Below, one piece after another: positions 22,369 through 30,891 of a DNA stretch of 32,935 nt. This DNA is from DASXRU01 sp039933315 (GTDB lineage Bacteria > Acidobacteriota > Blastocatellia > Pyrinomonadales > Pyrinomonadaceae), in assembly GCA_039933315.1 (NCBI GenBank), contig JBDTOI010000024.1:1-32935 (forward strand), read 5' to 3'. Both the position numbers and the translations under genes were made by a program. The notes under the pieces were generated by a model that made no database searches, was not told where the DNA came from, and saw only the letters and a list, made by a program, of their open reading frames with translations. Position 1 is the first letter of the stretch. Every line of letters starts with the position of its first letter.

Positions 22369-23739
22369 TCACGGAGAATCGCCCTGCCGTCTTTTTCTGC
22401 CTAAGGCCCACTTCAATGCCGGCGGTGTCACCAGCGTTGTCACAAAGACCATAATCACCACCGCGCTGAAGGTGGCCGCATTAACGACCCGCTCGGGAAC
22501 GCCGGCCGTATTCGGCAGCATTAGAGTCGCGCCAATACCGGCGACAATCAATCCCACTTCCCCTCGCGGAATCATTCCCAGGCCAATAGCGAGGCGATTC
22601 AGACCACGCTCAGCAACCGCCAAGGAGCAAATCTGTTTACCGATGATCGCTGCGCCGGTGAGGAAGAATGCAAAGCCGAGGATTGCGGGATTGGCAAAGG
22701 CGCGCAGATCAACCTTCATTCCCATCAGCACGAAGAAGAGAGGAACGAATATCGTGGTAACGGGCACGAGCAACTCGCGCAGATCACGCTCGCCGCGCTC
22801 CAGAAAGGGCTTAAAGTGGATCTCTTCGAGCACCAGGCCAGCGGCAAAGGCGCCCACGATGGGGGCTAACCCCACCTTTGCCGCCATCCAGGAAAGGAAA
22901 AAGCAAAACGCAATCGCCAGGACTAATAATACGCCTTGAGTATTCAGTCGTCCGGCCCCGCGAAAAACCGGAGGCACTGCGTAGTGTCCGATCGCAAACG
23001 CTGCGACAAAGAAAATCAAAGCCTTGATCGCAATCCACACGAGGCCAACCGTCGAAAACTGGATCCCGGCGTTGGTAGCTGCGACTACGCCGACAACCAC
23101 GGCCAGGATTAAAAGCCCGATGACGTCATCGATTACCGCCGCGCCCAGGATGATGCGCGCTTCGCGCGTGGATAGTTTGCGCAGGTCCTTTAATACCCGG
23201 GCGGTAATGCCGACACTGGTTGCGCACAAAACGCAGCCAACGAAGATATGAGCGAGTCGCGATTCCTCAGGCAGAAAATAAGCCGAAACACCCCAGCCCA
23301 TAAAAAAGGGCGCGATTACCCCGAGAGCAGCAACCAAAAGTGATGACCAACCGACCTCGCGCATCTCCGCTAGCTTCGTTTCCAAACCCACTTCGAACAA
23401 AAGGAGGATTACGCCGATTTCTGCCAGGGCAGCGATTATCCCGTTGTCTTTAAGATGCTCTAGTCGGCCAAAACCAATTAGCAGGAGATTGCCGAGCAGG
23501 ATCCCGGCAATCAGTTCTCCGAGAACCGCAGGCTGCTTGATTCTTTCGAATAATTCGCCGCCGAGTTTAGCGACAACGAGCATCAAGGCAATGCCCGCCA
23601 AAAGCATTGGATCCAGAGTGTGTTCACTGGCCGCAGCGGAAGCGGGGTTAGATGGATTGGGAGACGACGCCAAAGAGCTGGTCGCCCAGAAAACGAACGT
23701 GCTTCCGGCAATAATGCTGGCAGTAAGTCTGGGATTCAT
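22369..23739 (-). CDS. CPA2-type cation:proton antiporter (KefB/NapA-like)
   Basis: This 456-residue inner-membrane protein has an N-terminal hydrophobic leader (about 1-25) and about 12 to 13 membrane helices. The antiporter signature is present: ATSVGITARVLKDL (173-186) and the paired acidic residues in AVIDDVIGLL (D204, D205), the ion-binding site of electrogenic Na+/H+ exchangers. GELIAGILLGN and FEVGLETKL are also family-typical. There is no TrkA-N/RCK domain, so it is a minimal antiporter rather than full Kef. It probably exchanges Na+ or K+ for H+ in pH and salt homeostasis. No Shine-Dalgarno is evident before the ATG. Confidence 0.9.
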   Translation of the reverse strand: MNPRLTASIIAGSTFVFWATSSLASSPNPSNPASAAASEHTLDPMLLAGIALMLVVAKLGGELFERIKQPAVLGELIAGILLGNLLLIGFGRLEHLKDNGIIAALAEIGVILLLFEVGLETKLAEMREVGWSSLLVAALGVIAPFFMGWGVSAYFLPEESRLAHIFVGCVLCATSVGITARVLKDLRKLSTREARIILGAAVIDDVIGLLILAVVVGVVAATNAGIQFSTVGLVWIAIKALIFFVAAFAIGHYAVPPVFRGAGRLNTQGVLLVLAIAFCFFLSWMAAKVGLAPIVGAFAAGLVLEEIHFKPFLERGERDLRELLVPVTTIFVPLFFVLMGMKVDLRAFANPAILGFAFFLTGAAIIGKQICSLAVAERGLNRLAIGLGMIPRGEVGLIVAGIGATLMLPNTAGVPERVVNAATFSAVVIMVFVTTLVTPPALKWALGRKRRQGDSP

Positions 23740-23902
23740 AGGGGCGGGTAATTATCTCACAGCACGTTCGCACTGCAAGCTTTGCCCTTCAATCAATTCA
23801 AGACGATCTACCAAATCACACAAAAACTCACTAAAAGGTTGGTGTCACGTTTTATGATTTCGTGGATCATTCACCGGGTTCCTCTAATTAGCTTTTCTGT
23901 TT

Positions 23903-23923
23903 GAATCTGCGTAATCTGCGGAT
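23903..23923. repeat. Solo arm of the dispersed CAGAT/GCGGAT repeat family
   Basis: GAATCTGCGTAATCTGCGGA at 23903-23922 matches the arms of the inverted repeats at 25803, 28542 and 29319. No complementary arm lies in the 194-bp gap 23740-23933. It sits just upstream of the MFS start codon and leaves no room for a normal ribosome site. Confidence 0.6.
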
Positions 23924-23933
23924 ACAGCGAACA

Positions 23934-25517
23934 ATGTCAAACATCATTAACGAACCTTGCGGTGAAGGAATCATTCTTTCCGGTAAGTCCGCCGCCCCCT
24001 GCACCAAATCACAGGGGCGCTGGATCCTGGCTGCCACCATCCTCGCTTCCAGCATGGCTTTCATTGACGGCACGGTCGTCAATGTAGCTCTACCATCGCT
24101 GCAAAAGAACTTGAACGCCACCGTGATCGGAGTGCAATGGGTCGTCGAAGCCTATGCGCTGTTTCTGTCGGCGCTATTGCTGGTTGGCGGTTCGCTCGGC
24201 GACCGTTACGGACGCAAACTTATTTTCCTTATCGGCGTCACGCTCTTCGCTCTCGCCTCTGTCGCCTGCGGGGCCGCCGCCAGCATCAACCAACTAATCG
24301 CCGCGCGAGCAATTCAGGGAATCGGCGGGGCTTTACTGGTCCCGGGAAGCCTGGCGATTATTAGTGCCTCGTTTGCTTCGGACCAACGCGGCCGCGCCAT
24401 TGGCACCTGGTCCGGTTTCTCGGCAATAACTACTGCCATTGGACCAGTGGCCGGCGGTTGGCTCATCGAGCATGTTTCGTGGCGGGCCGTCTTTTTCCTC
24501 AACGTGCCGATCGCCGCCGCCGTAGTTTTGATCTCATTCTGGCGCGTCCCCGAGAGTCGGGACAAAGACGAAAGCGGGCCCCTGGACTGGCTGGGCGCCG
24601 TCCTCGCCACCGTGGGTTTGGGCGGCCTGGTTTTTGGACTGACCGAATCGTCGCGGCTTGGCTTTCGCCATCCGATGGTGATCGCCTCGTTGGTTACCGG
24701 CATCGTTTCGCTGCTGGTCTTCATACTGGTCGAGCGGCGCGCTCGCAATCCGATGTTGCCGCTGCCGCTGTTTCAGTCTCGCACCTTCGCCGGAGCAAAT
24801 CTGTTGACATTGCTTTTGTATGCAGCGCTGGGAGGCACACTCTTCTTTTTTGCCCTGAACCTGATCCAGGTCCAGGGTTACTCAGCCACGGCAGCCGGGG
24901 CCGCGTTCCTGCCGTTCATCATAATCATGTTCCTGCTATCGCGCTGGTCGGGGGGGCTGGTCGACCGTTTCGGAGCGCGGCTGCCGTTAATCATTGGTCC
25001 CTTAATCGCGAGTGCTGGTCTGGCAATGTTCGCCCTGCCGTCGCGCAGTCCAAACTACTGGACTAGTTTCTTCCCTGCTGTGGTAATTCTCGGATTGGGG
25101 ATGGCGGTAAGTGTGGCGCCGTTGACCACCACCGTAATGAGCTCAGTCAAAGAGCAGCAGGCCGGAGTGGCCTCGGGAATCAACAACGCCATGTCACGAA
25201 TGGCAGGCCTGATGGCGATCGCGATCTTCGGCGTTGTGATGCTGCAAACCTTCAGTCGAAGCCTGGATCGGCATCTGGTGCGCATGGGGGTAGGCGAAGA
25301 TGTACGACACTCGGTTGCAGGGCAAAGCGTAAAACTGACGGGATTGGAACTGCCGGCGAACCTGCAGCCTGAGACACTGGCTCAGCTCGAGCAGGCAGTC
25401 AGCGATTCATTCATTTCCGGGTTCCGCGTGATAATGCTAATCGGCGCCGTTTTGGCTATGGGAAGTTCTCTGAGCGCGTGGCTGATGATTGAGAGCAGAG
25501 GGGGGAAATTGAAGTGA
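23934..25517 (+). CDS. MFS transporter, DHA2 (14-helix, EmrB/QacA-type) drug exporter
   Basis: From the ATG at 23934 the protein has 527 residues and about 14 membrane helices, the DHA2 pattern. Motif D1-like FIDGTVVNVALP (43-54) starts helix 1, and the cytoplasmic loop motif A is GSLGDRYGRK (86-95). AIQGIGGALLVPGSLAII and GPVAGGWLIEHVSWRAVFFLNVP match the family closely. It should expel drugs or lipophilic toxic compounds by proton antiport; the substrate is unknown. An upstream TTG at 23901 would add 11 residues encoded by a dispersed repeat, so the ATG is preferred. Its stop overlaps the next gene (GTGA). Confidence 0.92.
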   Translation: MSNIINEPCGEGIILSGKSAAPCTKSQGRWILAATILASSMAFIDGTVVNVALPSLQKNLNATVIGVQWVVEAYALFLSALLLVGGSLGDRYGRKLIFLIGVTLFALASVACGAAASINQLIAARAIQGIGGALLVPGSLAIISASFASDQRGRAIGTWSGFSAITTAIGPVAGGWLIEHVSWRAVFFLNVPIAAAVVLISFWRVPESRDKDESGPLDWLGAVLATVGLGGLVFGLTESSRLGFRHPMVIASLVTGIVSLLVFILVERRARNPMLPLPLFQSRTFAGANLLTLLLYAALGGTLFFFALNLIQVQGYSATAAGAAFLPFIIIMFLLSRWSGGLVDRFGARLPLIIGPLIASAGLAMFALPSRSPNYWTSFFPAVVILGLGMAVSVAPLTTTVMSSVKEQQAGVASGINNAMSRMAGLMAIAIFGVVMLQTFSRSLDRHLVRMGVGEDVRHSVAGQSVKLTGLELPANLQPETLAQLEQAVSDSFISGFRVIMLIGAVLAMGSSLSAWLMIESRGGKLK

Positions 25518-25780
25518 ATTTGGAATGCCTGCACGTTGATAAAATAAAACCAGTAACACCCAGCGCCGACGGATGCGAAGACTGCCTGGCAATTGGCGAC
25601 GAATGGATGCACTTGCGCCTGTGCCTGACCTGCGGCCATGTCGGTTGCTGCGACTCTTCAAAGAACCGGCACGCCACGCGTCACTTTCATAAGACGACCC
25701 ACCCAATCATAAAGTCGTTTCAACCGGGAGAAGATTGGGGCTGGTGCTACGTGGATGAATTGATGTTTGATTCGATATGA
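25514..25780 (+). CDS. UBP-type zinc finger protein
   Basis: This 88-residue protein is almost entirely a UBP-type zinc finger (the ZnF-UBP fold that binds free ubiquitin C-termini in eukaryotes). Candidate zinc ligands are C5, H7, C21, C24, C37, C40, C45, C46, H53, H57, H59 and H63, within CEDCLAIGDEW, LCLTCGHVGCCDSSK and HATRHFHKTTHP. The aromatic end WGWCYVDE matches the family. Bacteria lack ubiquitin, so the ligand is unknown. The GTG start overlaps the MFS stop by 4 nt, with a GGGGG-rich ribosome site upstream, so the two genes are translationally coupled and probably work together. Confidence 0.9.
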   Translation: MNLECLHVDKIKPVTPSADGCEDCLAIGDEWMHLRLCLTCGHVGCCDSSKNRHATRHFHKTTHPIIKSFQPGEDWGWCYVDELMFDSI

Positions 25781-25802
25781 GAACTATCCGTAAGACTATT
25801 CA

Positions 25803-25910
25803 GCCACAGATGAACGCGGATAAACAGGGATATGAAAAGAGAGCAAGCCTGGTAAACGTGAGTGGAATAGACTTAGTTCGGATCCGCCTTTATCCGTGTT
25901 CATCTGTGGC
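25803..25910. repeat. Inverted-repeat element A of the CAGAT/GCGGAT family
   Basis: Two 22-bp arms, 25803-25824 and 25889-25910, are reverse complements with a single mismatch (left arm begins GCCACAGATGAAC). They flank 64 bp. The element sits between the zinc finger gene (plus) and lon (minus), which converge, and may terminate both. Elements B and C share the word content. Confidence 0.85.
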
Positions 25911-25924
25911 AAAAGTTTCCTGGT

Positions 25925-28468
25925 CTACCGCTCCCGCGCAATCATCGGCTCTGGCTCATTCTCACGGGAGCGTTCGCGCTTTGCGTCACCACCCCCCGGC
26001 AATGGAGGCGGCGGGTTGGCCACCAGCACCTCAAGTGCCGCTTCGAGCGCTTCGCCAATGCGCGACACGAACACGATCTCCAACTCGCCGCGCACATTCT
26101 CAGGGATTTCTTCAATGTCGGCATCGTTACGTGCCGGCAGAATGATGCGGCGAATGCCGGCCCGGTGCGCCGAGAGCACTTTCTCTTTAATGCCGCCGAC
26201 AGGAAAGACCAAACCGGACAACGTAATCTCGCCCGTCATCGCCGTGTCAGGCCGCACGCGCCGCCCGGTGTAAAGCGAAGCCAGCGCCGCCGTGATTGTT
26301 ACTCCGGCGCTGGGACCGTCTTTGGGAATGGCGCCGGCGGGAACGTGCAGGTGCACCCCATACTCCTTAAACATCTCGGCCCTGATGCCAAACTCCGCTC
26401 CGTGCGACCACAGATAAGACTGGGCCGCGCGCGCTGACTCCTGCATCACTTCGCCCAATTGGCCGGTGATGGTGAAGCCACTGCCGCCGGGTAACAAAGT
26501 GGCTTCGATGAACAGCACTTCGCCGCCCATTTCCGTCCAGGCCATTCCCGTGGCCACTCCCGCCGGCAACTCCTTGCGGGCCTGCTCCGGGTAGAACCGC
26601 GGCGGGCCGAGATACTCTTTGAGCTCCGCCACATCGACCGTAATTTTCTCGGCCTGGCCCTGGGCAACTTTGAGTGCGGCTTTCCGCGCCAGGCGGCCAA
26701 TCGTTCGCTCCATCTGACGGACGCCGGCTTCGCGCGTGTAACGAGCGGCAATCAAGGCCAGCGCTTCATTGCTGATACTAAAATTCTCCGGCTTGAGGCC
26801 GTTCTCCTCGACCTGGCGCGGCACCAGATACTTCAGCGCGATCTGCAACTTCTCCTGATCGCTATAGCCGGAAAGCTGGATGATCTCCATGCGATCCCGC
26901 AGCGGCGGCGGAATTGGACCCAACTGGTTTGCCGTGGCGATAAAGAAAACCTTCGACAGATCGAACGGCAGATCCAGATAGTGATCTCTGAAGGTGTTGT
27001 TCTGTTGCGGATCCAGAATCTCCAGCAACGCTGACGCGGGATCGCCGCGATAGTCATTACCCAACTTGTCGATCTCGTCGAGCATCATCAGCGGGTTGTT
27101 TACGCCGGCCCGGCGAATGGATTGAATAATCCGACCCGGCATTGCGCCAACGTAGGTGCGCCGGTGCCCGCGCAATTCCGCCTCATCACGCACCCCGCCC
27201 AGACTCATCCGTTCAAAGTTCCGCCCCATGGCGCGCGCGATCGACCGTCCCAGACTCGTCTTGCCTACTCCGGGCGGGCCGACGAAACAAAGGATGGGAC
27301 TCTTGGCATCGGGGCGAAGTTTAATGACGGCGAGAAACTCCAGGATGCGTTCCTTCACGTCCTCGAGTCCGTAGTGATCTTCATCCAGCACCCGGCGTGC
27401 TTCGTTCAAATCCAGTTTGTCTTCGCTGGATTTCCGCCAGGGCAATTCGAGTATGAAATCCAGGTAGGTGCGGATCACATGATAGTCGGGGGCGGCCGCG
27501 GGAAGCTTTTCCATGCGACTCAGCTCGCGCTCCGCTTCCTTGCGCACTTCATCGGGCAAATCGGTTTTGGTCAGGCGCTCGCGCAGCATCTCCGCATCGG
27601 CCTGCTCGCCGCTCTCATCGCCCAGCTCGCGCTGAATCGCTTTCATCTGCTGACGCAGAACGTAATCGCGCTGCGCTTTGTCCATTTCCGACTGGGCTTC
27701 GGTGGCAATCTTGGAGCGCAAGCGAATTATTTCTACTTCCCGCGCGAGATAATCGTGAGCCAGGTGTAACAACTCGTCCGCGGTATTGGCTTCGAGCATC
27801 TTCTGCTCTTTTTCCACGCCCAGATTCAGCATGGAGCCGAGGAAATAAGCCAAACGAACCGCATCATCCGCAGCCAGGACCGCCATACGAATCTCCGGCG
27901 GCACTTGCGGCAGCAGGGCCAGCGCCTGCTGAATCAAGGATTGCACGTTGCGTTTTGCGGCCTCAACCTGCTCCGGATCTACGATTACCGGGTCGGGAAG
28001 GATTTTCACACGCGCCCGCAGGTAAGGCTCCTCCTGCAACCACTCCAGTATCTGTAACCGTTCTGTGCCCTGCACAATCAGGTGAAGCGTATCCTCTACC
28101 CGCTCCATGCGTTTGATCATGACGAGCGTGCCCACCGTGTAGAGCTGCGACGGCCGGACCGGTTCTTCGTCATTCTTGTCGTCGGATTTTTCAGCCCTGA
28201 CACTGACGCAGGCGACCAGCTTTTCTTCAGTGGCCAGCGCGGATTCGATCGCTGCCACCGACGGCCTCTTGCCTACCGCCAGGGGAACCATTGTCTCCGG
28301 AAACAACGTGGTGTTCTGCAAAGGCAGCACCGCGATCTCAAAAGGGACGGGCTCCGCCGGAGGTGGGGGTGCACTCGGTAGCAAGCTCGCCGGTGCGCTT
28401 GGCGATATGCTCGGCGGCGGCCTTACCGCACTTTCTGCAGTAGGGTTGTTTTCTGGAGTGTCAGCCAT
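25925..28468 (-). CDS. lon: ATP-dependent protease La (Lon)
   Basis: This 847-residue cytosolic AAA+ protease degrades misfolded and regulatory proteins. After a proline-rich N-terminal stretch (about 1-41), which is an unusual extension, come the Lon substrate-binding domain (about 43-240), a coiled-coil region (245-320), the AAA+ module with Walker A GPPGVGKT (397-404) and Walker B MMLDEID (461-467), and the protease domain (about 640-830) with catalytic S720 in KDGPSAGV and K761 in GGIKEKV. Length and domain order are normal. The ribosome site is weak. Hsp20 lies upstream on the same strand, separated by element B, so the two probably form a stress-related unit. Confidence 0.97.
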   Translation of the reverse strand: MADTPENNPTAESAVRPPPSISPSAPASLLPSAPPPPAEPVPFEIAVLPLQNTTLFPETMVPLAVGKRPSVAAIESALATEEKLVACVSVRAEKSDDKNDEEPVRPSQLYTVGTLVMIKRMERVEDTLHLIVQGTERLQILEWLQEEPYLRARVKILPDPVIVDPEQVEAAKRNVQSLIQQALALLPQVPPEIRMAVLAADDAVRLAYFLGSMLNLGVEKEQKMLEANTADELLHLAHDYLAREVEIIRLRSKIATEAQSEMDKAQRDYVLRQQMKAIQRELGDESGEQADAEMLRERLTKTDLPDEVRKEAERELSRMEKLPAAAPDYHVIRTYLDFILELPWRKSSEDKLDLNEARRVLDEDHYGLEDVKERILEFLAVIKLRPDAKSPILCFVGPPGVGKTSLGRSIARAMGRNFERMSLGGVRDEAELRGHRRTYVGAMPGRIIQSIRRAGVNNPLMMLDEIDKLGNDYRGDPASALLEILDPQQNNTFRDHYLDLPFDLSKVFFIATANQLGPIPPPLRDRMEIIQLSGYSDQEKLQIALKYLVPRQVEENGLKPENFSISNEALALIAARYTREAGVRQMERTIGRLARKAALKVAQGQAEKITVDVAELKEYLGPPRFYPEQARKELPAGVATGMAWTEMGGEVLFIEATLLPGGSGFTITGQLGEVMQESARAAQSYLWSHGAEFGIRAEMFKEYGVHLHVPAGAIPKDGPSAGVTITAALASLYTGRRVRPDTAMTGEITLSGLVFPVGGIKEKVLSAHRAGIRRIILPARNDADIEEIPENVRGELEIVFVSRIGEALEAALEVLVANPPPPLPGGGDAKRERSRENEPEPMIARER

Positions 28469-28541
28469 CTTTTTAACTTAAACGAAAATCCGCATTCAGA
28501 AGATCAAAAGTTCGCGACTTCAAAGCCTGGAGAACAATACT

Positions 28542-28721
28542 TTTTAGCCGCAGATTAACGCGGATAGACGCGGATCAGAACAAGCCAAGTCAAAAACCGT
28601 ATAGAGTTCTCATTTGGCGGCGCGCCAGGCTTTGCTTCATATCCACGATTTCATATCCACGTTTTTCTTTCTTCCCATCTTTCCCTTATCTGCGCTCATC
28701 CGCGTTCATCCGCGGCTAAAA
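28542..28721. repeat. Inverted-repeat element B of the CAGAT/GCGGAT family
   Basis: Arms 28542-28575 and 28688-28721 (34 bp each, about six mismatches) both contain TTTTAGCCGC followed by GCGGAT words. They flank about 112 bp. The element fills the gap between hsp20 (ends 28728) and lon (starts 28468). The centre carries a diverged match to the centre of element A (ATATGAA ... AGCCTGG in inverted orientation), so A and B may share ancestry beyond their arms. Confidence 0.8.
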
Positions 28722-28727
28722 TCTGAC

Positions 28728-29099
28728 CTATCCTTCCTCGGCTTCAACCAGCTTCAATACCAACAGGCCGTCCCGATAATCGCGCTCCAGCGTGGCCTTC
28801 TCGATGGAAGAGGGAAACTGAATCCTCTTCTCAAACCGGCTATAGGTGATTTCAAGCTGCTGGTACGTGATGCCTTCAGCGTAAGAGCTATCGCGCCGCA
28901 GGCCTCGCAATTCCAATGTGCTCCCGTGCAAAGTGATCTGGAGATCATCGGCGGAAATTCCGGCCAGATCGACCTTCACGATCCAACCATCGCGCGTCCG
29001 ATACACGTCGGCCGCGGGGCACCAGAGGCGGCCAGAGGGTTTCTTATCGCGGACTCCGTAGATCAGGCGGAAATAACGATCAATTGATTCACCGGCCAT
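28728..29099 (-). CDS. Small heat-shock protein, Hsp20/alpha-crystallin family
   Basis: This 123-residue ATP-independent holdase has a short N-terminal arm (about 1-27) followed by the alpha-crystallin domain. Typical segments are PAADVYRTRDGWIVKVDLAG, then DLQITLHGSTLELRG, YAEGITYQQLEI and DGLLVLKLVEA. The consensus 'GxL'-like turn (DGLLVL) is present. The C-terminal IxI anchoring motif is missing or reduced, since the protein ends soon after VEAEEG. It should hold unfolding proteins, and the downstream lon gene would degrade those not rescued. No strong Shine-Dalgarno precedes the ATG. A promoter lies about 150 nt upstream. Confidence 0.9.
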   Translation of the reverse strand: MAGESIDRYFRLIYGVRDKKPSGRLWCPAADVYRTRDGWIVKVDLAGISADDLQITLHGSTLELRGLRRDSSYAEGITYQQLEITYSRFEKRIQFPSSIEKATLERDYRDGLLVLKLVEAEEG

Positions 29100-29159
29100 T
29101 TAGCTGATCTGATATGAAAAGTAACCGTTTATCTTTGATTAAGAAAAGCCTGCATGTTT

Positions 29160-29190
29160 CTGTTTCATCGCTTTTCAGCCCTGGAAACAG
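29160..29190 (-). other. Hairpin in the hsp20 leader
   Basis: CTGTTTC and GAAACAG (7-bp stem, read on either strand) enclose 17 nt with an inner GCT/AGC pairing. It lies in the predicted 5' leader of hsp20, 61 nt or more before its ATG. A second small hairpin, GCCTC-CCAT-GAGGC, lies further upstream in the same leader. Together they make a structured leader that could affect hsp20 translation. Confidence 0.4.
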
Positions 29191-29258
29191 ATGTGGCGAC
29201 TCTGCTAAGCCTCATGGGAGGCCGCTGCAATACTTTTCTGCGAAGGGAACGTGCAAGA

Positions 29259-29287
29259 AGTATACCCCGCCTTGCGATGATTGTCAG
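29259..29287 (-). promoter_or_regulatory. Sigma70-type promoter for hsp20-lon
   Basis: On the minus strand CTGACA (29282-29287) and TATACT (29259-29264) are separated by exactly 17 bp, a good housekeeping promoter. Transcription would start near 29252, leaving a leader of about 150 nt before hsp20. No CIRCE element or sigma32-type promoter was recognised. The gap 29100-29481 (382 bp) otherwise holds element C and no convincing gene; small plus-strand frames there have no ribosome site. Confidence 0.55.
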
Positions 29288-29318
29288 TGGCCTGCCTAAA
29301 ACGAGTATTGCCGTTGAA

Positions 29319-29473
29319 GAATCCACAGATAACACAGATTTCACAGACTTAGAACGATAGTAAGGCGATGAGTGAGGTGAGATAGGTGAGGCAAAGTACC
29401 TCCCAGGGGGAAACGGTCGAACCGCTTCTTAGCTATCTCGCAAATCTGTGTAATCTGCGTAATCTGTGGATTC
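29319..29473. repeat. Inverted-repeat element C of the CAGAT/GCGGAT family
   Basis: Arms 29319-29347 and 29445-29473 (29 bp, about three mismatches; left arm begins GAATCCACAGAT) flank about 97 bp. The arms are 9-10-nt words (ACAGATAAC, ACAGATTTC) in tandem. The element sits directly after the fumC stop and upstream of the hsp20 promoter, a good place for a terminator of fumC. Confidence 0.85.
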
Positions 29474-29481
29474 CGCTGACG

Positions 29482-30891
29482 TCAGGGGTGCGTCATCTCT
29501 TCCGGCTTAACGTATTCATCGAATTCCTCGCCCGTGAGGAATCCCAATTCCACCGCCGACTCGCGTAAGGAAATGCCCTTCTTGTGAGCGTTTTTCGCCA
29601 CCTGGGCCGCCTTGTCATAGCCAATACGCGGATTCAAGGCCGTCACCAGCATCAGCGAACCCTGCAGGTGCTCGTTGATTTGATCGCGATTCAGCTCGAT
29701 GCCCGCGATGCAGTAGTCAACGAATCCATGGCTGGCATCCTTCAGCAAGCGGATCGAGTGCAGCAGGTTGTGAATCATCACCGGTTTGAAGACGTTGAGC
29801 TCGAAGTTTCCCTGTGAACCGCCGAAGGTGACCGCGGCATCGTTGCCGAAAACCTGCACCGCCACCATCGTCATCGCTTCGCTCTGCGTGGGATTAACCT
29901 TGCCCGGCATGATGGAAGAACCGGGTTCATTCTCCGGTAGGGTCAATTCACCCAGCCCGCAACGTGGTCCGGAAGCCAACCAGCGAATATCATTAGCAAT
30001 TTTCATCAGCGAGGCAGCCAGGGTTTTCAGTGCGCCACTCGCAAACACTATTTCATCGTGCGCCGACAGGGCAGCAAACTTGTTGGGATGAGATTTGAAC
30101 GGAAGTCCGGTTAGCTCGGCAATCTTCCTGGCAGCGCGCTCGCCAAATTCAGGGTGTGAATTGAGTCCGGTGCCCACTGCGGTGCCGCCAATGGCCAGGT
30201 CAAATAATCCGGGCATAGTGGCCTTCAAACGGTCGATATCGCGCTCAAGTAAACTGGCCCACCCTGACATCTCCTGGCCCACCGTGAGAGGAGTCGCATC
30301 CTGCAAATGGGTGCGCCCTATTTTCACGACGTCGGAAAATTCTTTGGCCTTTGCATCGATGGCATCGTGCACGCGCTGAATCTCCGGAATCAGCACGTTC
30401 ATGCGCTCAGCGGCAGCGATGTACATGGCGGTGGGGAAAGTATCGTTCGACGATTGTGACATGTTCACATCGTCATTAGGATGAATCGGAGTTTTGCTGC
30501 CCATCACGCCGCCGGCAATCTCAATCGCCCGATTCGAGATCACTTCGTTGGCGTTCATGTTGGTCTGCGTGCCGCTGCCCGTTTGCCACACGCGCAAGGG
30601 AAAGTGTTCATCCAGCTTGCCCGAAATGACTTCGTCGCACGCCTGGACGATCAGTTTGGCTTTGTCCGCCGGCAGCTTGCCCAGATCCTGATTGACGAGG
30701 GCCGCAGCTTTTTTCAGAATGCCGAACGCGCGGATCATCTCCCGCGGCATGACGTCGTTGCCAATATCGAAGTGGAGCAATGAGCGCTGCGTCTGAGCCC
30801 CCCAGTATTTATCCGAGGGCACTTCGATCGCGCCCATCGAGTCCGTCTCGGTGCGCATTTGCTGTTTCTGTTCACTGGCCTGCTGTGACAT
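29482..30891 (-). CDS. fumC: Fumarate hydratase class II
   Basis: This 469-residue, iron-free homotetrameric fumarase interconverts fumarate and malate in the TCA cycle. Signature GSSIMPGKVNP (324-334) carries catalytic S325/S326. GSGTQTNMNANEV (106-117), HPNDDVNMSQSSNDTFP (137-153) and GRTHLQDATP (192-201, H195) complete the active site. Length and motifs are typical of FumC, and conservation around TQTNMN favours fumarase over aspartase. GGAG at 30901-30904, 9 nt upstream, supports the ATG. That site and the start codon lie in or beside the end of the rhodanese gene (20-nt overlap), so the two are probably co-transcribed. Confidence 0.96.
   Translation of the reverse strand: MSQQASEQKQQMRTETDSMGAIEVPSDKYWGAQTQRSLLHFDIGNDVMPREMIRAFGILKKAAALVNQDLGKLPADKAKLIVQACDEVISGKLDEHFPLRVWQTGSGTQTNMNANEVISNRAIEIAGGVMGSKTPIHPNDDVNMSQSSNDTFPTAMYIAAAERMNVLIPEIQRVHDAIDAKAKEFSDVVKIGRTHLQDATPLTVGQEMSGWASLLERDIDRLKATMPGLFDLAIGGTAVGTGLNSHPEFGERAARKIAELTGLPFKSHPNKFAALSAHDEIVFASGALKTLAASLMKIANDIRWLASGPRCGLGELTLPENEPGSSIMPGKVNPTQSEAMTMVAVQVFGNDAAVTFGGSQGNFELNVFKPVMIHNLLHSIRLLKDASHGFVDYCIAGIELNRDQINEHLQGSLMLVTALNPRIGYDKAAQVAKNAHKKGISLRESAVELGFLTGEEFDEYVKPEEMTHP

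Noticed and set aside
22472..23251. Plus-strand frames inside the antiporter gene
   Set aside because: They are Arg/Pro/Thr-rich mirror frames of membrane helices. The minus strand has the antiporter signatures.
27122..27769. 215-residue plus-strand frame inside lon
   Set aside because: It lies opposite the AAA+ and coiled-coil region of an intact lon gene and has no ribosome site or family resemblance.
29114..29360. Small plus-strand frames upstream of hsp20 (MKSNRLSLIKKSLH type and an overlapping 68-residue frame)
   Set aside because: They have no Shine-Dalgarno and no recognisable family, and they coincide with the predicted minus-strand promoter and leader of hsp20.
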